DNA of 64,000 bases, taken from positions 3,720,001 to 3,784,000 of the forward strand of contig NC_017668.1 of the NCBI RefSeq assembly GCF_000284515.1, written 5' to 3'. A program made the position numbers and the translations under genes. Position 1 is the stretch's first letter. Each line of letters begins with the position of its first letter. This document shows positions 26,407 to 36,450 of this stretch, piece by piece. The notes beneath the pieces were generated by a model, which saw only the letters and a list, made by a program, of their open reading frames with translations, did no database searches and had not been told where the DNA came from. Origin of the DNA: Halobacillus halophilus DSM 2266 (GTDB lineage: Bacteria > Bacillota > Bacilli > Bacillales > Halobacillaceae).

Positions 26407-27459
26407 ATGTCTGTAAAAAATCCCACCAGCTATCAGTCTCAGAATAAAACTATCTCAATTGGTTCTTTTACATTTGAATCTGGCGATCAATTGCCAAATG
26501 TGGAACTGGCTTATGAACGATTCGGACCACCTGGTGCTCCAACTATCTTAATTTGCCATGCGTTAACAGGAAACCAGTATGCGGTCGGTTCTGAGGAACA
26601 GCCTGGCTGGTGGGCCGGATTGATTGGCAGAGGACTACCCATTGATACCTCTCAGTTTCAGGTTATAACATTTAATGTATTAGGTGGATGCCACGGGTCT
26701 ACTGGTCCAGCCAGTTTAGACCCGCAAACTGGTGAACCATACCGATTAAGCTTTCCGCCGGTAACCGTTCGTGACATCGTCCATTCACAGCGGAAGGCTT
26801 TACGTGAACTTGGGATCAATCGTCTCCATGCTGTCGCTGGTGGATCTCTAGGGGGCATGCAAGCCTATGAATGGGGACTGCTCTACCCGACTTTTATGAA
26901 ACAGCTCTTTATTCTTGCTGCGACTCCTTATTTAAGTGACTATGGAATTGCTTTTAATCACATCGGAGCACGTGCCATTAAGGATGACCCCTCATTTAAC
27001 CATGGAAACTACCCTTCGAACCAACACCTCAAAGGATTCGAAATTGCAAGAATGGCGGGGATGATCACTTACCGGAGCCAAACCCTTTTCCAAAAGCGGT
27101 TTGATCGGAATCAAAAAGAAGATGCATCCTATGATATTCAGTCCTATCTAGACTATCAAGGCGATAAAATTAAAGATCGCTTTGATGCTAACAGTTATCT
27201 ATATTTACTGGAAGCCATGAATCACCATGATATTGGACGGGGACGAGGCGGCTGGAAGCAGGCGTCTCAGCATTATGAAGCGGAAGTATACACACTAAGT
27301 TTCGAACACGATCTGCTTTACCCATTTGATTTTATTAAAAGTTTCAGCGACCATGTCCCAGGGAGTGAACACTTTCACTCCGATACCGACTATGGACATG
27401 ATGGATTTTTAGTTGAGTTCAATGGCTGGGCTTCCTGGATTGGAAATAAAATTAACTGA
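26407..27459 (+). CDS. metX: Homoserine O-acetyltransferase
   Basis: Alpha/beta-hydrolase-fold acyltransferase of 350 residues that makes the O-acetylhomoserine used by MetY. The nucleophile lies in AVAGGSLGGMQAYEWG near residue 140, the catalytic Asp in FEHDLLYPF near residue 302, and the His in YGHDGFLVE near residue 332. I chose the ATG at 26407 because AGGAGG ends seven bases before it; the ATG at 26401 is too close. Acetyl rather than succinyl specificity is inferred from the MetY partner. Confidence 0.93.
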   Translation: MSVKNPTSYQSQNKTISIGSFTFESGDQLPNVELAYERFGPPGAPTILICHALTGNQYAVGSEEQPGWWAGLIGRGLPIDTSQFQVITFNVLGGCHGSTGPASLDPQTGEPYRLSFPPVTVRDIVHSQRKALRELGINRLHAVAGGSLGGMQAYEWGLLYPTFMKQLFILAATPYLSDYGIAFNHIGARAIKDDPSFNHGNYPSNQHLKGFEIARMAGMITYRSQTLFQKRFDRNQKEDASYDIQSYLDYQGDKIKDRFDANSYLYLLEAMNHHDIGRGRGGWKQASQHYEAEVYTLSFEHDLLYPFDFIKSFSDHVPGSEHFHSDTDYGHDGFLVEFNGWASWIGNKIN

Positions 27460-27477
27460 GCTTGATTCAATATACGA

Positions 27478-27520
27478 AATAAAGCAGCATGGCGATAGGA
27501 TACGCCCAGGCTGCTTTATT
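27478..27520. terminator. Bidirectional terminator between metX and the deacetylase gene
   Basis: AATAAAGCAGC (27478-27488) pairs with GCTGCTTTATT (27510-27520), with T-rich sequence beyond the right arm. Confidence 0.8.
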
Positions 27521-27525
27521 TTTAC

Positions 27526-28872
27526 TTAATTTAATTCACTGACCGTTACAAATGTATAGCCTTCCTGCTTTAATGACTTCACAATTAATTCTACAGCTTC
27601 CTCCATAGACGGTTGAAGATCATGAAGTAAAATAATAGAACCATCCTCCACTTGAGATAAAACATTCTCTGCTACTTGAGAAGGCTCAAGTTTTTGCCAT
27701 CCTTTTACTTCTACAGTCCAAGGCACAGTGCCGATCTCTTTTTTGAAGGTAACAGGAGGATGATCTCCAAATGGCAGACGGATAATATCAGGCTTTTGTC
27801 CAGTCACCTGTTTGATAATCTGTTGAGTTGAATCAATTTGCTGCGTCACTTCTTTTTGCGGTAAGCGGGATAAACGAGGGTGATCCCAAGTATGATTTCC
27901 AATTTCGTGACCCTCTTTAGCTACTTGCTTGGCAACTTCAGGATAGTAGCTAATCCGTTTTCCTATCATAAAAAAAGTAGCACGAGCTTCGTACTCGCTT
28001 AATGTTTCAAGGATATTGGCGGTCACCTCAGGATGAGGACCATCGTCAAATGTGAGAGCAACCTCTTTGCCTCCCGAACGTCCATGTTTTGAACGATAAT
28101 CTTCAGCAGAGAAAGTTGAGTCTTCTTCTTTATATACTGACTCTTCCTTTTTGATGTTTCCAGTCAATTCTAATGCATTTGCATATTCAGGACGCAACAA
28201 TTCATTTACAGCTTTCTCCCCAAGAACAATCTTTTGAGGAAAATCTGCTACACTATTGATATAAACAGCAATTCCTTCCCCGGTCAAAGCAATATGAAGA
28301 TTGTTATTAAAAATCGTTTTTAACGCGCTTTCCATATTTTCCGAATAGTCCCCATCTTTCTTCAGGACACCAGCCGTAAATTCCACCAGTCGATCAATAT
28401 AAGGAAGATCTTCCTTAAACAAGTCTTTCAATTCGATGCGTTTTCCGTTCTTTTTATCGAAATTTATAGTGGTTTTTTTAATGACCGGCTCCCCTGGTAC
28501 TACATCCATTGTTTCTTCAAACTGCACTACGAAAAAACGATGATCCTGGTGCAGTACTTCATAATCGATGTGCAATTCATGGGAAGATTTAACTTCATTT
28601 TCCTGTAAGGACTTATAGCTCTCTTTTTTAAAAGCTGCCTTTTTCTGGTTTACATAGTCTATTATGGTTTGATTAATTTGATTATTCGGCGTGTCAGGGT
28701 AATGGACTGTGATATGATATTCTTCAAATTCTACAATTTCCGTTTGTATATTTACGTCATAGATGGGCTCTGCCTGACTGGTTTTGGAATCCTCATTAGC
28801 ATTCGCAATGAAGGAACAGCCTGCCATTAACAGTAAGCTAAAAAGAGCCATGTATATAATAATAGGTTTCAT
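27526..28872 (-). CDS. Lipoprotein polysaccharide deacetylase (PdaC-like)
   Basis: About 448 residues. A lipoprotein signal (LLMAGC, Cys about 19) precedes a DUF4163/DUF3298-like extracellular region (about 40-240) and a NodB deacetylase domain (about 260-448). NodB motifs are visible: TFDDGPHPEVT (metal/catalytic Asp), HEIGNHTWDHPRLS (metal His), RLPFGDH and ILLHDL. Order and length match B. subtilis PdaC, which acts on peptidoglycan N-acetylmuramic acid; substrate here is inferred. The ATG at 28872 is chosen because it begins the signal peptide. Confidence 0.88.
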   Translation of the reverse strand: MKPIIIYMALFSLLLMAGCSFIANANEDSKTSQAEPIYDVNIQTEIVEFEEYHITVHYPDTPNNQINQTIIDYVNQKKAAFKKESYKSLQENEVKSSHELHIDYEVLHQDHRFFVVQFEETMDVVPGEPVIKKTTINFDKKNGKRIELKDLFKEDLPYIDRLVEFTAGVLKKDGDYSENMESALKTIFNNNLHIALTGEGIAVYINSVADFPQKIVLGEKAVNELLRPEYANALELTGNIKKEESVYKEEDSTFSAEDYRSKHGRSGGKEVALTFDDGPHPEVTANILETLSEYEARATFFMIGKRISYYPEVAKQVAKEGHEIGNHTWDHPRLSRLPQKEVTQQIDSTQQIIKQVTGQKPDIIRLPFGDHPPVTFKKEIGTVPWTVEVKGWQKLEPSQVAENVLSQVEDGSIILLHDLQPSMEEAVELIVKSLKQEGYTFVTVSELN

Positions 28873-28968
28873 TAGTCGTACCTCTTTGTTAGTTTTTTGG
28901 CACCACCTATTGTAACACAAATGTAATGTTGTATTAATGTATTTGTTATTTTCAGATTAATCCGTCAG

Positions 28969-29805
28969 CTATAGGCTTGTACGAACATCCCATAATTCGG
29001 GAAAGAATCTGTGGTCCAGCACTTTTTTCAAATACCCGACTCCTGAGGAGCCCCCTGTACCAGTTTTATGGCCAATGATTCTCTCCACGGTTTTCATATG
29101 GCGGAAACGCCATTGCTGTAGGCGGTCTTCAATATCAACCAGTTTCTCAGCTAACTGGTATAAATCCCAATACTGATCTACATCTTTATATACTCTCATC
29201 CACGCTTTTTCTACAGTAGGGTCTTTTTCGTATAACTTCGTATAGTCGCGATGGAGAACATCTGAACTAATATCCAGACCCGCTTCTGCTAATTTTTGTA
29301 TAGCGGCATCATAAATTCCTGGAGATTCGTAAGCTCGAGTAAGTTCTTCATGGAGCTCAGGCGATTTCTGATAAATTTTCAGTACATGAGGGGTTTTATA
29401 GCCTAAGGCAAATTCAACCATTCTGTATTGATAGGACTGAAACCCAGAAGCCTGTCCCAGCTTGTCCCGAAATTCTATATATTCAGCAGGAGTCAGAGTG
29501 GAAAGAACATCCCATGCATGAATAATCTGCACTTGAATATTAGAAACCCTGGCAAGCATCTTAAACGCAGAAGCCAATTCACCTTTCTGAATAGCATAGA
29601 TCGATTCTGTTAGCTCATGAAGGATCAGCTTCATCCATAATTCACTTACCTGATGAATGATGATGAACAGCATTTCATCATGATGAGAGGACAAACGCTT
29701 TTGAGCAGACAGCAATTCGTCTAAATGCAGGTATTCTCCATAGGTCATGCGTTCTTTAAAATCCGTATGAACCTTTTCATTCTCTTTAGAGTCCTTATCA
29801 CTCAC
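28969..29805 (-). CDS. kynA: Tryptophan 2,3-dioxygenase
   Basis: Haem enzyme opening tryptophan to N-formylkynurenine. With the GTG at 29805 it has 278 residues, the usual bacterial length. Motifs include [30 protein letters not shown] (substrate pocket) and the haem-ligand region [25 protein letters not shown] near the C terminus. The start is supported by AGGAG eight bases upstream. The kynureninase and formamidase partners are not in this window. The upstream DUF4166-like gene ends 19 bp away on the same strand. Confidence 0.93.
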   Translation of the reverse strand: MSDKDSKENEKVHTDFKERMTYGEYLHLDELLSAQKRLSSHHDEMLFIIIHQVSELWMKLILHELTESIYAIQKGELASAFKMLARVSNIQVQIIHAWDVLSTLTPAEYIEFRDKLGQASGFQSYQYRMVEFALGYKTPHVLKIYQKSPELHEELTRAYESPGIYDAAIQKLAEAGLDISSDVLHRDYTKLYEKDPTVEKAWMRVYKDVDQYWDLYQLAEKLVDIEDRLQQWRFRHMKTVERIIGHKTGTGGSSGVGYLKKVLDHRFFPELWDVRTSL

Positions 29806-29824
29806 AGTCCTTGCTCCTCTCCAT

Positions 29825-30469
29825 TTATTCCAGGATTCCACGCTCTGGGATGTTCTTATAAGTCATCGGCAGAAACTCAGTATGGACCATACCTTCATAC
29901 ATTAACAGCGTTCCTAACATGCCGTATTCAACATGGACATGCACCCGGTAAGCTTCATGATCTTCATCATAATGTTCGTACACAGAGGTTGTCGGTCCTG
30001 GCACTTGAAACTTATTTTGATAAGAGGTTTGTACGGATTCCATGTACAATCCCCCTTCTGCCGTTACATGAAGATCAAGCTCCGTTTGAAGAAGGGCAGA
30101 CTTCCCTAAATCATCAATAATTTTCTGCTTTTCTTCATCAAAGCGCATCGCTGCATCAAATCCCCGAATGGAATAAGGAAAGAAAAAACGCCGTATCCAA
30201 CTCATAGTTTCTCTGCCTTGATCATCTCGATAGGCATAGTTTTCCAGAGTAAAAGGAACTTGCTTCCCTCTTTCAGCAAACACAAGGTGATCAAAGTTTC
30301 CTAAAAGGAAAAATGGCCGGAGGATAGGATGGGCTCCGCGAATTTCTGTCATTCTTCCCTGTCCGAGCATCATTAAATTATCCTCGCTTGTGATGCCGTA
30401 TTTTTTCTGCATCGCAGGATGTAATTGATAAAACTGCTCTCCTAGAGCTTTTTGGTAAATGGATTTCAT
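29825..30469 (-). CDS. DUF4166-like protein, upstream partner of kynA
   Basis: Protein of 214 residues. It resembles DUF4166: [10 protein letters not shown] at the start, [18 protein letters not shown], a central [21 protein letters not shown], and late beta-rich [18 protein letters not shown]. The function is unknown. ATG with GGAGG upstream. It is the first gene of a two-gene unit with kynA. Confidence 0.65.
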   Translation of the reverse strand: MKSIYQKALGEQFYQLHPAMQKKYGITSEDNLMMLGQGRMTEIRGAHPILRPFFLLGNFDHLVFAERGKQVPFTLENYAYRDDQGRETMSWIRRFFFPYSIRGFDAAMRFDEEKQKIIDDLGKSALLQTELDLHVTAEGGLYMESVQTSYQNKFQVPGPTTSVYEHYDEDHEAYRVHVHVEYGMLGTLLMYEGMVHTEFLPMTYKNIPERGILE

Positions 30470-30635
30470 TGTTTATGACCTCCTTCAAACATTATGTATA
30501 CCTTGGTGTGTTGTTAACATACTTTTCAACATTATTGAATACAATTTTATTTAGAGAAGCCCTCATGGCTGCGGTCAATTGTCGGGCTATATTAGCATTA
30601 TAGCACAAGGAAGCGGATACACGATGGATGCAAAT

Positions 30636-30657
30636 AAGACCTGCCAAGGCAGGTCTT
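30636..30657 (-). terminator. Terminator after the RQC-like gene
   Basis: AAGACCTGCC (30636-30645) pairs with GGCAGGTCTT (30648-30657), followed by ATTT on the minus strand. Confidence 0.75.
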
Positions 30658-30717
30658 TATCATGAATTCAGTGCACTAAAACAGCTTTTCTATAGTAATA
30701 TCGGCCAAGAACGCTTT

Positions 30718-32244
30718 TTACATAACCTCTTCAGCAAAATCACTGACTGAATATCCTTTTCGCTGTTTCATAATCCAGCCTTGTTTTTGAAGCTGATTAA
30801 ACAATTTCTGAATATGTTTCTCTGGCCACTCGGAAAGTAAGCCAAACCATCTGGTTTCATGCAAGTTAAGGGTCCTGAGTTTGTTTGTAGCCTTTCCGGC
30901 CAGCACATGAACAAGGATATGAGCGGGATAATCCGTACCATAGTAATAGATTAAGTCCAGAATTTGCTGGGTGTAAGCATAGGTTACCGGTCTTCCTTTA
31001 ATTGTAATAATGACATCGTCTTCTCCATAACGAACCTCTTCCAATTTTCCTTTAAGCTCTTCCAGGACATGACTGGTCATGGGGTAAACGTTCTCAGGTA
31101 CCAGCTGCAGCCATTCCGGAAGTTCTTTCAGCATCCGTACATCACCAAGTTCGACTCTTGAGAGCCAGCACAGTTCTGAAGAAGATGTGCGTTCTGGAAT
31201 ATTTGTTCGGCTCAGCTTATCATACATATATAAGAGTGGATAGGCGGAAAGATTAGCTTCCTCCGGTTGATAAAGTTCGATCTGATGCACCAGCTGCATA
31301 CTTTCTTCAAGTTTTTTACGGGCAGCTCCCAATTGCTTTTTTAAGGCTCTTAATTGGAGAAGCTGTTCAAGCAGCGTTTCATTCTGCTTAGCTATTCTGT
31401 TGAATTGCTCCTCAATCGTAACCATGCGCTTCCGGGCACGTTCTTCATCAAATTCCTCTTCAAAATAAACCCGGTCCTCGTCTACTTGATAATAAAGACA
31501 TAAATCACATGTTTCACAATAACAGCAGATGGTACGGTTAGCTGAATCGAATTGCAACTGCTTTTCGTGTGGACAGCTACTGTTTGAATTCTGAAGCCAC
31601 TTTTCTGGCAGTGATCGGAAAGGACGCATCACAATCCCTACTCGGTGACGCCAATAAGCGATATCTTCAGGGTATTTGATTACAGATAGAAGCGCTGATT
31701 GGTTCATGACTTCAACAGCGTCCATGACTTCCCTCTTTTCATGGATAAGCTTAACGATCGGGTGGCTGTGAAAAGCTATTGTGATTTTTGTGAGCCAGTA
31801 ATCGCGTGGATATTCGCTTATATCTGCCAAGAATCTGTAGTCTTCCAGCACCTCTGCAATATGATCATTCAACTTTTCAGAAGACAATTGGGTGAAATCC
31901 GTTTTATAAATATAGGAGTCTTTTAAAGGCAGTCCATGTTCTTCAGACAATGGGCTCCATAAGAAAAGCTCTGGGCGCAATAAATGTGGATATACAGTTT
32001 CGTCTTTTTGCAGTGATACAGGCAGAACCGCTTCACCTGAAATACTCAAATAACGACGAATCGGGGTAGCATCTATATTCATGTGCTCCATTTGATCGAG
32101 AATCGTATCATTCAGTCTTGATAATAACCCCCGTTCAAATTTATGACCGACCGATCGAATAAACTTGTTTTTCTTTCCAATCGGTGCAAGCACAATGAAT
32201 GGATAACGTTCATCCTGATAAATAATCGTCTCTGGCAGTCCCAT
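30718..32244 (-). CDS. RQC-like winged-helix protein with a cysteine cluster
   Basis: About 508 residues. The N-terminal 270 residues are unfamiliar. A cysteine-rich knot, CCYCETCDLC near residue 270, probably binds zinc. A coiled coil follows (about 300-345), then a C-terminal region (about 430-505) with YYGTDYPAHILVHVLAGK...ETRWFGLLSEWPEKHIQKLFNQL that resembles the RecQ C-terminal (RQC) winged helix. Bacillaceae have RQC-minor proteins without a helicase motor, and I infer membership. No Walker A or DEAD-like box is present. The ATG at 32244 follows AAGGGGA. Confidence 0.6.
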   Translation of the reverse strand: MGLPETIIYQDERYPFIVLAPIGKKNKFIRSVGHKFERGLLSRLNDTILDQMEHMNIDATPIRRYLSISGEAVLPVSLQKDETVYPHLLRPELFLWSPLSEEHGLPLKDSYIYKTDFTQLSSEKLNDHIAEVLEDYRFLADISEYPRDYWLTKITIAFHSHPIVKLIHEKREVMDAVEVMNQSALLSVIKYPEDIAYWRHRVGIVMRPFRSLPEKWLQNSNSSCPHEKQLQFDSANRTICCYCETCDLCLYYQVDEDRVYFEEEFDEERARKRMVTIEEQFNRIAKQNETLLEQLLQLRALKKQLGAARKKLEESMQLVHQIELYQPEEANLSAYPLLYMYDKLSRTNIPERTSSSELCWLSRVELGDVRMLKELPEWLQLVPENVYPMTSHVLEELKGKLEEVRYGEDDVIITIKGRPVTYAYTQQILDLIYYYGTDYPAHILVHVLAGKATNKLRTLNLHETRWFGLLSEWPEKHIQKLFNQLQKQGWIMKQRKGYSVSDFAEEVM

Positions 32245-32327
32245 AATGATTCCCCTTTTGAATGAAGGATTTACTACTATTATAGAAAAAGTATTACAGA
32301 GTACCAACAATTATTAGTAAAATGGGC

Positions 32328-33029
32328 TCAAACTGTTAATATTTCCACGGGATACCCAATAAATAAGCCTGTCTCTATAACTCCAGGAATGGAACGAAGT
32401 CGATTTTCAAGATCATTATCCACCGTCTCCTCTAATGTCATATCCAAAATCAAATTTCCCGATTCAGTAATAACAGGGCCATCTTTCCCTTTAGCCATTC
32501 TCAATTTAAGTTTTGTCTTCATCATATCTTTAAGTTTTGTTTCTACCAGGTGAAGCGCTCTTGGATCCACCTCAATCGGCAAAGCAAATTTTTCACCCAG
32601 TCTAGAAACGAATTTACTTCCATCTACTAAAATGTACGTTTTTGGAGAGCTCGCCATCACTAGTTTTTCTGCAAACATAGCTCCGCCTCTCCCTTTAATT
32701 AACCTGTTCTCGGCATCAACCTCATCCGCTCCGTCAAAACCCCAATCTGGACGCCTGTTTATTAGATCAGTCGTCTTAATTCCTAATGTAGCACAGTTTA
32801 ATGAAGCTTCATGAGATGTTGGGATTGCTAATATATCAAGTCCTTCCTTCTGCACTCTGGCAGCAATTGCTTTTAGGGCCAGATAAGAAGTGGAGCCGGA
32901 GCCTACTCCGATCACATCTCCATTCTTCACCATCTCACTCACTTGGCGAGCTGCTTTTTCTTTCTGTTCTTTATTTGAAATTTCTCCAGACCAGCTCTCT
33001 TGAACTGCTGATTGATTCTTCCATTTCAC
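32328..33029 (-). CDS. rpiA: Ribose-5-phosphate isomerase A
   Basis: Interconverts ribose-5-phosphate and ribulose-5-phosphate. The 233 residues carry the RpiA motifs GVGSGSTSYLAL, PTSHEA, WGFDGADEVD (catalytic Asp) and KGRGGAMFAEK. The GTG at 33029 follows GAGGTGATATCT and gives the normal family length; a longer frame to 33104 has no ribosome site. The 296 bp upstream held no gene or recognisable signal. Confidence 0.93.
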   Translation of the reverse strand: MKWKNQSAVQESWSGEISNKEQKEKAARQVSEMVKNGDVIGVGSGSTSYLALKAIAARVQKEGLDILAIPTSHEASLNCATLGIKTTDLINRRPDWGFDGADEVDAENRLIKGRGGAMFAEKLVMASSPKTYILVDGSKFVSRLGEKFALPIEVDPRALHLVETKLKDMMKTKLKLRMAKGKDGPVITESGNLILDMTLEETVDNDLENRLRSIPGVIETGLFIGYPVEILTV

Positions 33030-33325
33030 AGATATCACCTCTTCCACTTGGTATTCCCGAAAATATGGATAAACAAGCATTAGACTCTGGTCAAAGTGTA
33101 ACAAATATGTAGCCTTCTAAAGCATAATTAAAGAGAATAATTACAAAATCATGTAATCTTTTACTTTAAATTTACATACGTTTTTAAAAAACTCCAGTTT
33201 TTTCAGTAACAAAGGATAATAAAATTGAAAAGAGTGTACGTGAAGCTGATTATTTTTCACCTTATTCTATTACTACTGTTTCTTTTATTTTGAATAAACC
33301 GCAGGCTACGATTTAGAGAACAAAT

Positions 33326-33958
33326 TTAATTAACGAGGTCATGCTTAAAAGCATAGATCACCGCCTGGGTTCTGTCGTGAACTTCAAGCTTCCCGAGAAT
33401 ATTACTCACGTGAACCTTCACTGTTTTCAGGGCTATAAACAGCTGATCAGAAATTTCCTGATTCGTTTTCCCCTCAGTCATAAGCAGTAGAATTTCCATT
33501 TCTCGTGCCGTGAGCTGCTCATAGAGGTGATTGGATTGAGGAGTTCTCATCTTATTCATAATTTTCCCCGTCACTTCAGGCTCAAGAATCGACTGTCCTT
33601 TATAGGTAGCCCGGATTGCTTTAGCAATTTCCTCAGCCTTTGAGGTTTTCAGCATATAACTGACCGCTCCGGCTTCCAGTGCCGGGTAAACTTTTTCATC
33701 ATCTAAGAAACTGGTAACAATAATGATTTTAGCCTCGGGCCATTGCTCAACAATAAGCCTGGTCGCTTCTATTCCATCCATTTCTTTCATCACCAGATCC
33801 ATGAGGATAATGTCGGGACGATGTTGCAGGGCTAATTCGACTGCCTCGCTTCCATCACTCGCTTCCGCGATCACCTCAATATCTGCCTGTGCTGTTAAAT
33901 AGGCTGACACTCCAATTCTGACCATTTCATGATCATCCGCAAACAAAACCGTTATCAT
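33326..33958 (-). CDS. liaR: Response regulator LiaR (NarL family)
   Basis: Receiver domain (residues 1-120) with the phosphoacceptor Asp54 in IILMDLVMKEMDG and Lys in the MLKTSKAEE region, followed by a LuxR-type helix-turn-helix (about 145-205, LTAREMEILLLMTEGKTNQEIS). It is the last gene of the lia operon and overlaps liaS by 4 bp. LiaFSR/VraSR systems answer lipid II cycle antibiotics and envelope stress. Confidence 0.93.
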   Translation of the reverse strand: MITVLFADDHEMVRIGVSAYLTAQADIEVIAEASDGSEAVELALQHRPDIILMDLVMKEMDGIEATRLIVEQWPEAKIIIVTSFLDDEKVYPALEAGAVSYMLKTSKAEEIAKAIRATYKGQSILEPEVTGKIMNKMRTPQSNHLYEQLTAREMEILLLMTEGKTNQEISDQLFIALKTVKVHVSNILGKLEVHDRTQAVIYAFKHDLVN

Positions 33959-34995
33959 TGCGTCTCCCCTCCGTCTTTACGATAAGGAATTTTAACCTCA
34001 AGCCTTGTGCCTTCCTCTTTTAAACTGACGATCTTTAAAGTTCCACCCACCTCGAAAGCACGCTCCTGCATCGTTTGTAGTCCATAGGAACTTGTTTTTT
34101 TATCTTCTACTACAAAACCTATCCCATCATCTACGACTCTCAAAATGATATTCCCATCCCGTTCGATCAACATGACGGTTAAAGTATTTGCTTTCGCATG
34201 CCTAAGCGTATTTGATACAGATTCCTGAAGAATCCGAAATAACTGATCCTCTATGCCTTTGTCTACTTCAAGTGACTCTACGGTCCACTCAATATCCATA
34301 GGAACTTTTTGAGTCAGCTCATACAGAAGTTCTTCTGCCCCTTCTGATAATGTTTTATTGTTCAATGCTGCCGGCCTCAAATGGAGCAGCAGAGCTCTCA
34401 TTTCCAGCTGAGATTGATGAATCATTTTTTCTACCATTTGCATCTGTTTTCGCACAGTCCCATCCTCAGGTGGATTTACATCGTTTATGGCAGACATCAT
34501 CATGGAAGCGGCAAACAATTGCTGGCTTACAGAATCATGCAGTTCTCTAGCCAAACGATTCCGCTCCTGAACCACCACCTCCTGAAGACTTTTTTCTCTC
34601 TCTTCAGCCCGTTCTGTCGATAACCTTTGAGCTAGCTTAGCTTGTTTTGCAAATTTATCTTCGATTTGTGCGATTTTATTTTCAATTTCCTTCATTTCAT
34701 ATATATCTGATTCTTCATTGGTGACAGGATTTCCTCTTACAAGCTCATCTAATTGATGATCAACAGCATGGAAACGCCTTCGCCACGTCCATCCCTGTAC
34801 AATACCAACCAACAAACCTGAAATGGTGGATATGGTAATGATCAACAAACCATAAGGTAAATCCATGACTCGGCGGTTCCATAGATCAGCCCAGGTGTCC
34901 AATGGGAAAGCAACGAAGGTAAACCCTGATAAAACAATCGCGAATAGGAAAAATGTAAGGAAGCTGCTTAGAATTTGACGCTGCCATATCGTCAT
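33955..34995 (-). CDS. liaS: Sensor histidine kinase LiaS
   Basis: Protein of 346 residues with two N-terminal membrane helices (about 10-30 and 48-68), a coiled linker, a HisKA_3 dimerisation domain with the phosphohistidine His153 in LARELHDSVSQQLFA, and an ATPase domain with DDGIGF and YGLQTMQERA motifs. The short extracytoplasmic loop is typical of intramembrane-sensing kinases. It overlaps liaF and liaR by 4 bp each. Confidence 0.93.
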   Translation of the reverse strand: MTIWQRQILSSFLTFFLFAIVLSGFTFVAFPLDTWADLWNRRVMDLPYGLLIITISTISGLLVGIVQGWTWRRRFHAVDHQLDELVRGNPVTNEESDIYEMKEIENKIAQIEDKFAKQAKLAQRLSTERAEEREKSLQEVVVQERNRLARELHDSVSQQLFAASMMMSAINDVNPPEDGTVRKQMQMVEKMIHQSQLEMRALLLHLRPAALNNKTLSEGAEELLYELTQKVPMDIEWTVESLEVDKGIEDQLFRILQESVSNTLRHAKANTLTVMLIERDGNIILRVVDDGIGFVVEDKKTSSYGLQTMQERAFEVGGTLKIVSLKEEGTRLEVKIPYRKDGGETQ

Positions 34996-35711
34996 ATGCG
35001 CTTCACCTCAAGATCTCCGGAAAATATGGACGTAATGATTTTCACCCTCGGTTTTGCCACCGCGTAATCAGAGGTGCGAAAGGATACATACTGGTTCAGA
35101 ACCTTCGTTTTTTTATATTGAAAAATAGCTGCACGACCAATGACAGCGCTGTGCTGGATACTTACTTCTACTTCATAAGGCACATAAATAAAAATGTTAC
35201 CTGCCAGGTGACGTATCGATATCACAGCTTCATCATGAGGCAGTACAGTTTGACTTAAATCTATAATGCGGTCCCCAAACCCTCCATGAATATTTACGTC
35301 CTGCCATTTATACGATTGATGTGGAGTGGATTGATCTGCAAAGAATTTCTGCGCCAATAATGGCTCATTGTAAGGAATTTCCTCATTGGTATCTATAATT
35401 TCCAGCTGCAGTTGTTCAGGTTCTTTTTTGGATTTGTAATAGTTATGAATAAACAATAGGAGGGCTGCTAAGATAAGGAATCTGACCGCAATCATACTCA
35501 ACACGGTTAACACTAAGCTTACGACACCAATCCAAAAGAAGATTTTTCTCCAGAAAACATGATACTTTTTCCAGCCTATATAGATGAGAAGACTGGAAAA
35601 TAAAACAGAAAATACGAGTCCCCCATTGAAAAAAACTACTTCAATAACAAGGAGGATCACCCCTATGATTAATAAAGTATTGATTGCATCCGTTGATAAA
35701 CGTTTAAACAT
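34992..35711 (-). CDS. liaF: LiaF, inhibitor of LiaRS signalling
   Basis: About 239 residues, close to B. subtilis LiaF. There are four hydrophobic helices in the first 110 residues, then a soluble beta-rich C-terminal domain (GGFGDRIIDLSQTVLPHDEAVISIRHLAGNI). I chose the ATG at 35711, nine bases after GGAGG; an ATG at 35720 overlaps that site. In characterised systems LiaF keeps LiaS inactive without stress. Confidence 0.88.
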   Translation of the reverse strand: MFKRLSTDAINTLLIIGVILLVIEVVFFNGGLVFSVLFSSLLIYIGWKKYHVFWRKIFFWIGVVSLVLTVLSMIAVRFLILAALLLFIHNYYKSKKEPEQLQLEIIDTNEEIPYNEPLLAQKFFADQSTPHQSYKWQDVNIHGGFGDRIIDLSQTVLPHDEAVISIRHLAGNIFIYVPYEVEVSIQHSAVIGRAAIFQYKKTKVLNQYVSFRTSDYAVAKPRVKIITSIFSGDLEVKRI

Positions 35712-35787
35712 AAAGGTCATCCTCCTTTTCTCCCCCGAGATTATGAAAAAGACGCAGTGATCTGCGCCTTTTATCATATCACGATTC

Positions 35788-36429
35788 TTATTTGGCCGTA
35801 ACTTCCTCTGTATCCTTCATATCTTTTTCAATCTGCGAGATTTTACTATCAAACGTATTGCGGTAATGAGAACTATTTACTTTGTACTCCAGGTCTTCCA
35901 TATAGCGTTCCATTTCTGAGAATTTAGAGTATGGCTTGTCCGCCGTATCTTCCATAACCTGATTCATCCGGTGGTGAGCTCTTGCAATATTTTCACGGCC
36001 CATAAGCTCCATTCGTTTCAAGTGCATGTCCTTTAATTTATGTTTCATCTGTTCATATTTTCGTTCAAGCGACTCGAGTTGCTCGATGGCCTCCTGGCGT
36101 GCGGATTCTAACCGTTGTGCTCGATTTTCATACTCTTCCTGCTCTTTCTTTGCAAACTCATACATCTCTGTTTCCTGAGCTTTCCCAGCAATTTCAGCCT
36201 GGCCCCTGCGTTTTTCTGCCATCTCTTGAGCTTTTTGATATTCCCTTGCAAACTCGTCTTTCAAACGATATTGACGTTCTACAAGCTTACGTACTTTTTC
36301 AGTCTCTTTCTCACTTTCGCGCAAATAGTGGTTAAGCATCGAAATTGGATTCTTTTGTTCTTTTTGATCAAGTACCTCATGCAAATCTGCCGTTATGGAA
36401 TCTTTCATGCGAGTAAATAAATTTCCCAT
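35788..36429 (-). CDS. liaH: LiaH, PspA/IM30-family envelope-stress protein
   Basis: Protein of 213 residues, almost entirely coiled coil with heptads of charged residues, as in PspA/LiaH (start MGNLFTRMKDSITADLHEVLD). Family members form large oligomeric rings on the inner membrane and protect it under antibiotic stress. It is second in the operon, between liaI and liaF. ATG with AGGAGAGG upstream. Confidence 0.92.
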   Translation of the reverse strand: MGNLFTRMKDSITADLHEVLDQKEQKNPISMLNHYLRESEKETEKVRKLVERQYRLKDEFAREYQKAQEMAEKRRGQAEIAGKAQETEMYEFAKKEQEEYENRAQRLESARQEAIEQLESLERKYEQMKHKLKDMHLKRMELMGRENIARAHHRMNQVMEDTADKPYSKFSEMERYMEDLEYKVNSSHYRNTFDSKISQIEKDMKDTEEVTAK

Positions 36430-36450
36430 TTTATAACCTCTCCTTATAGT

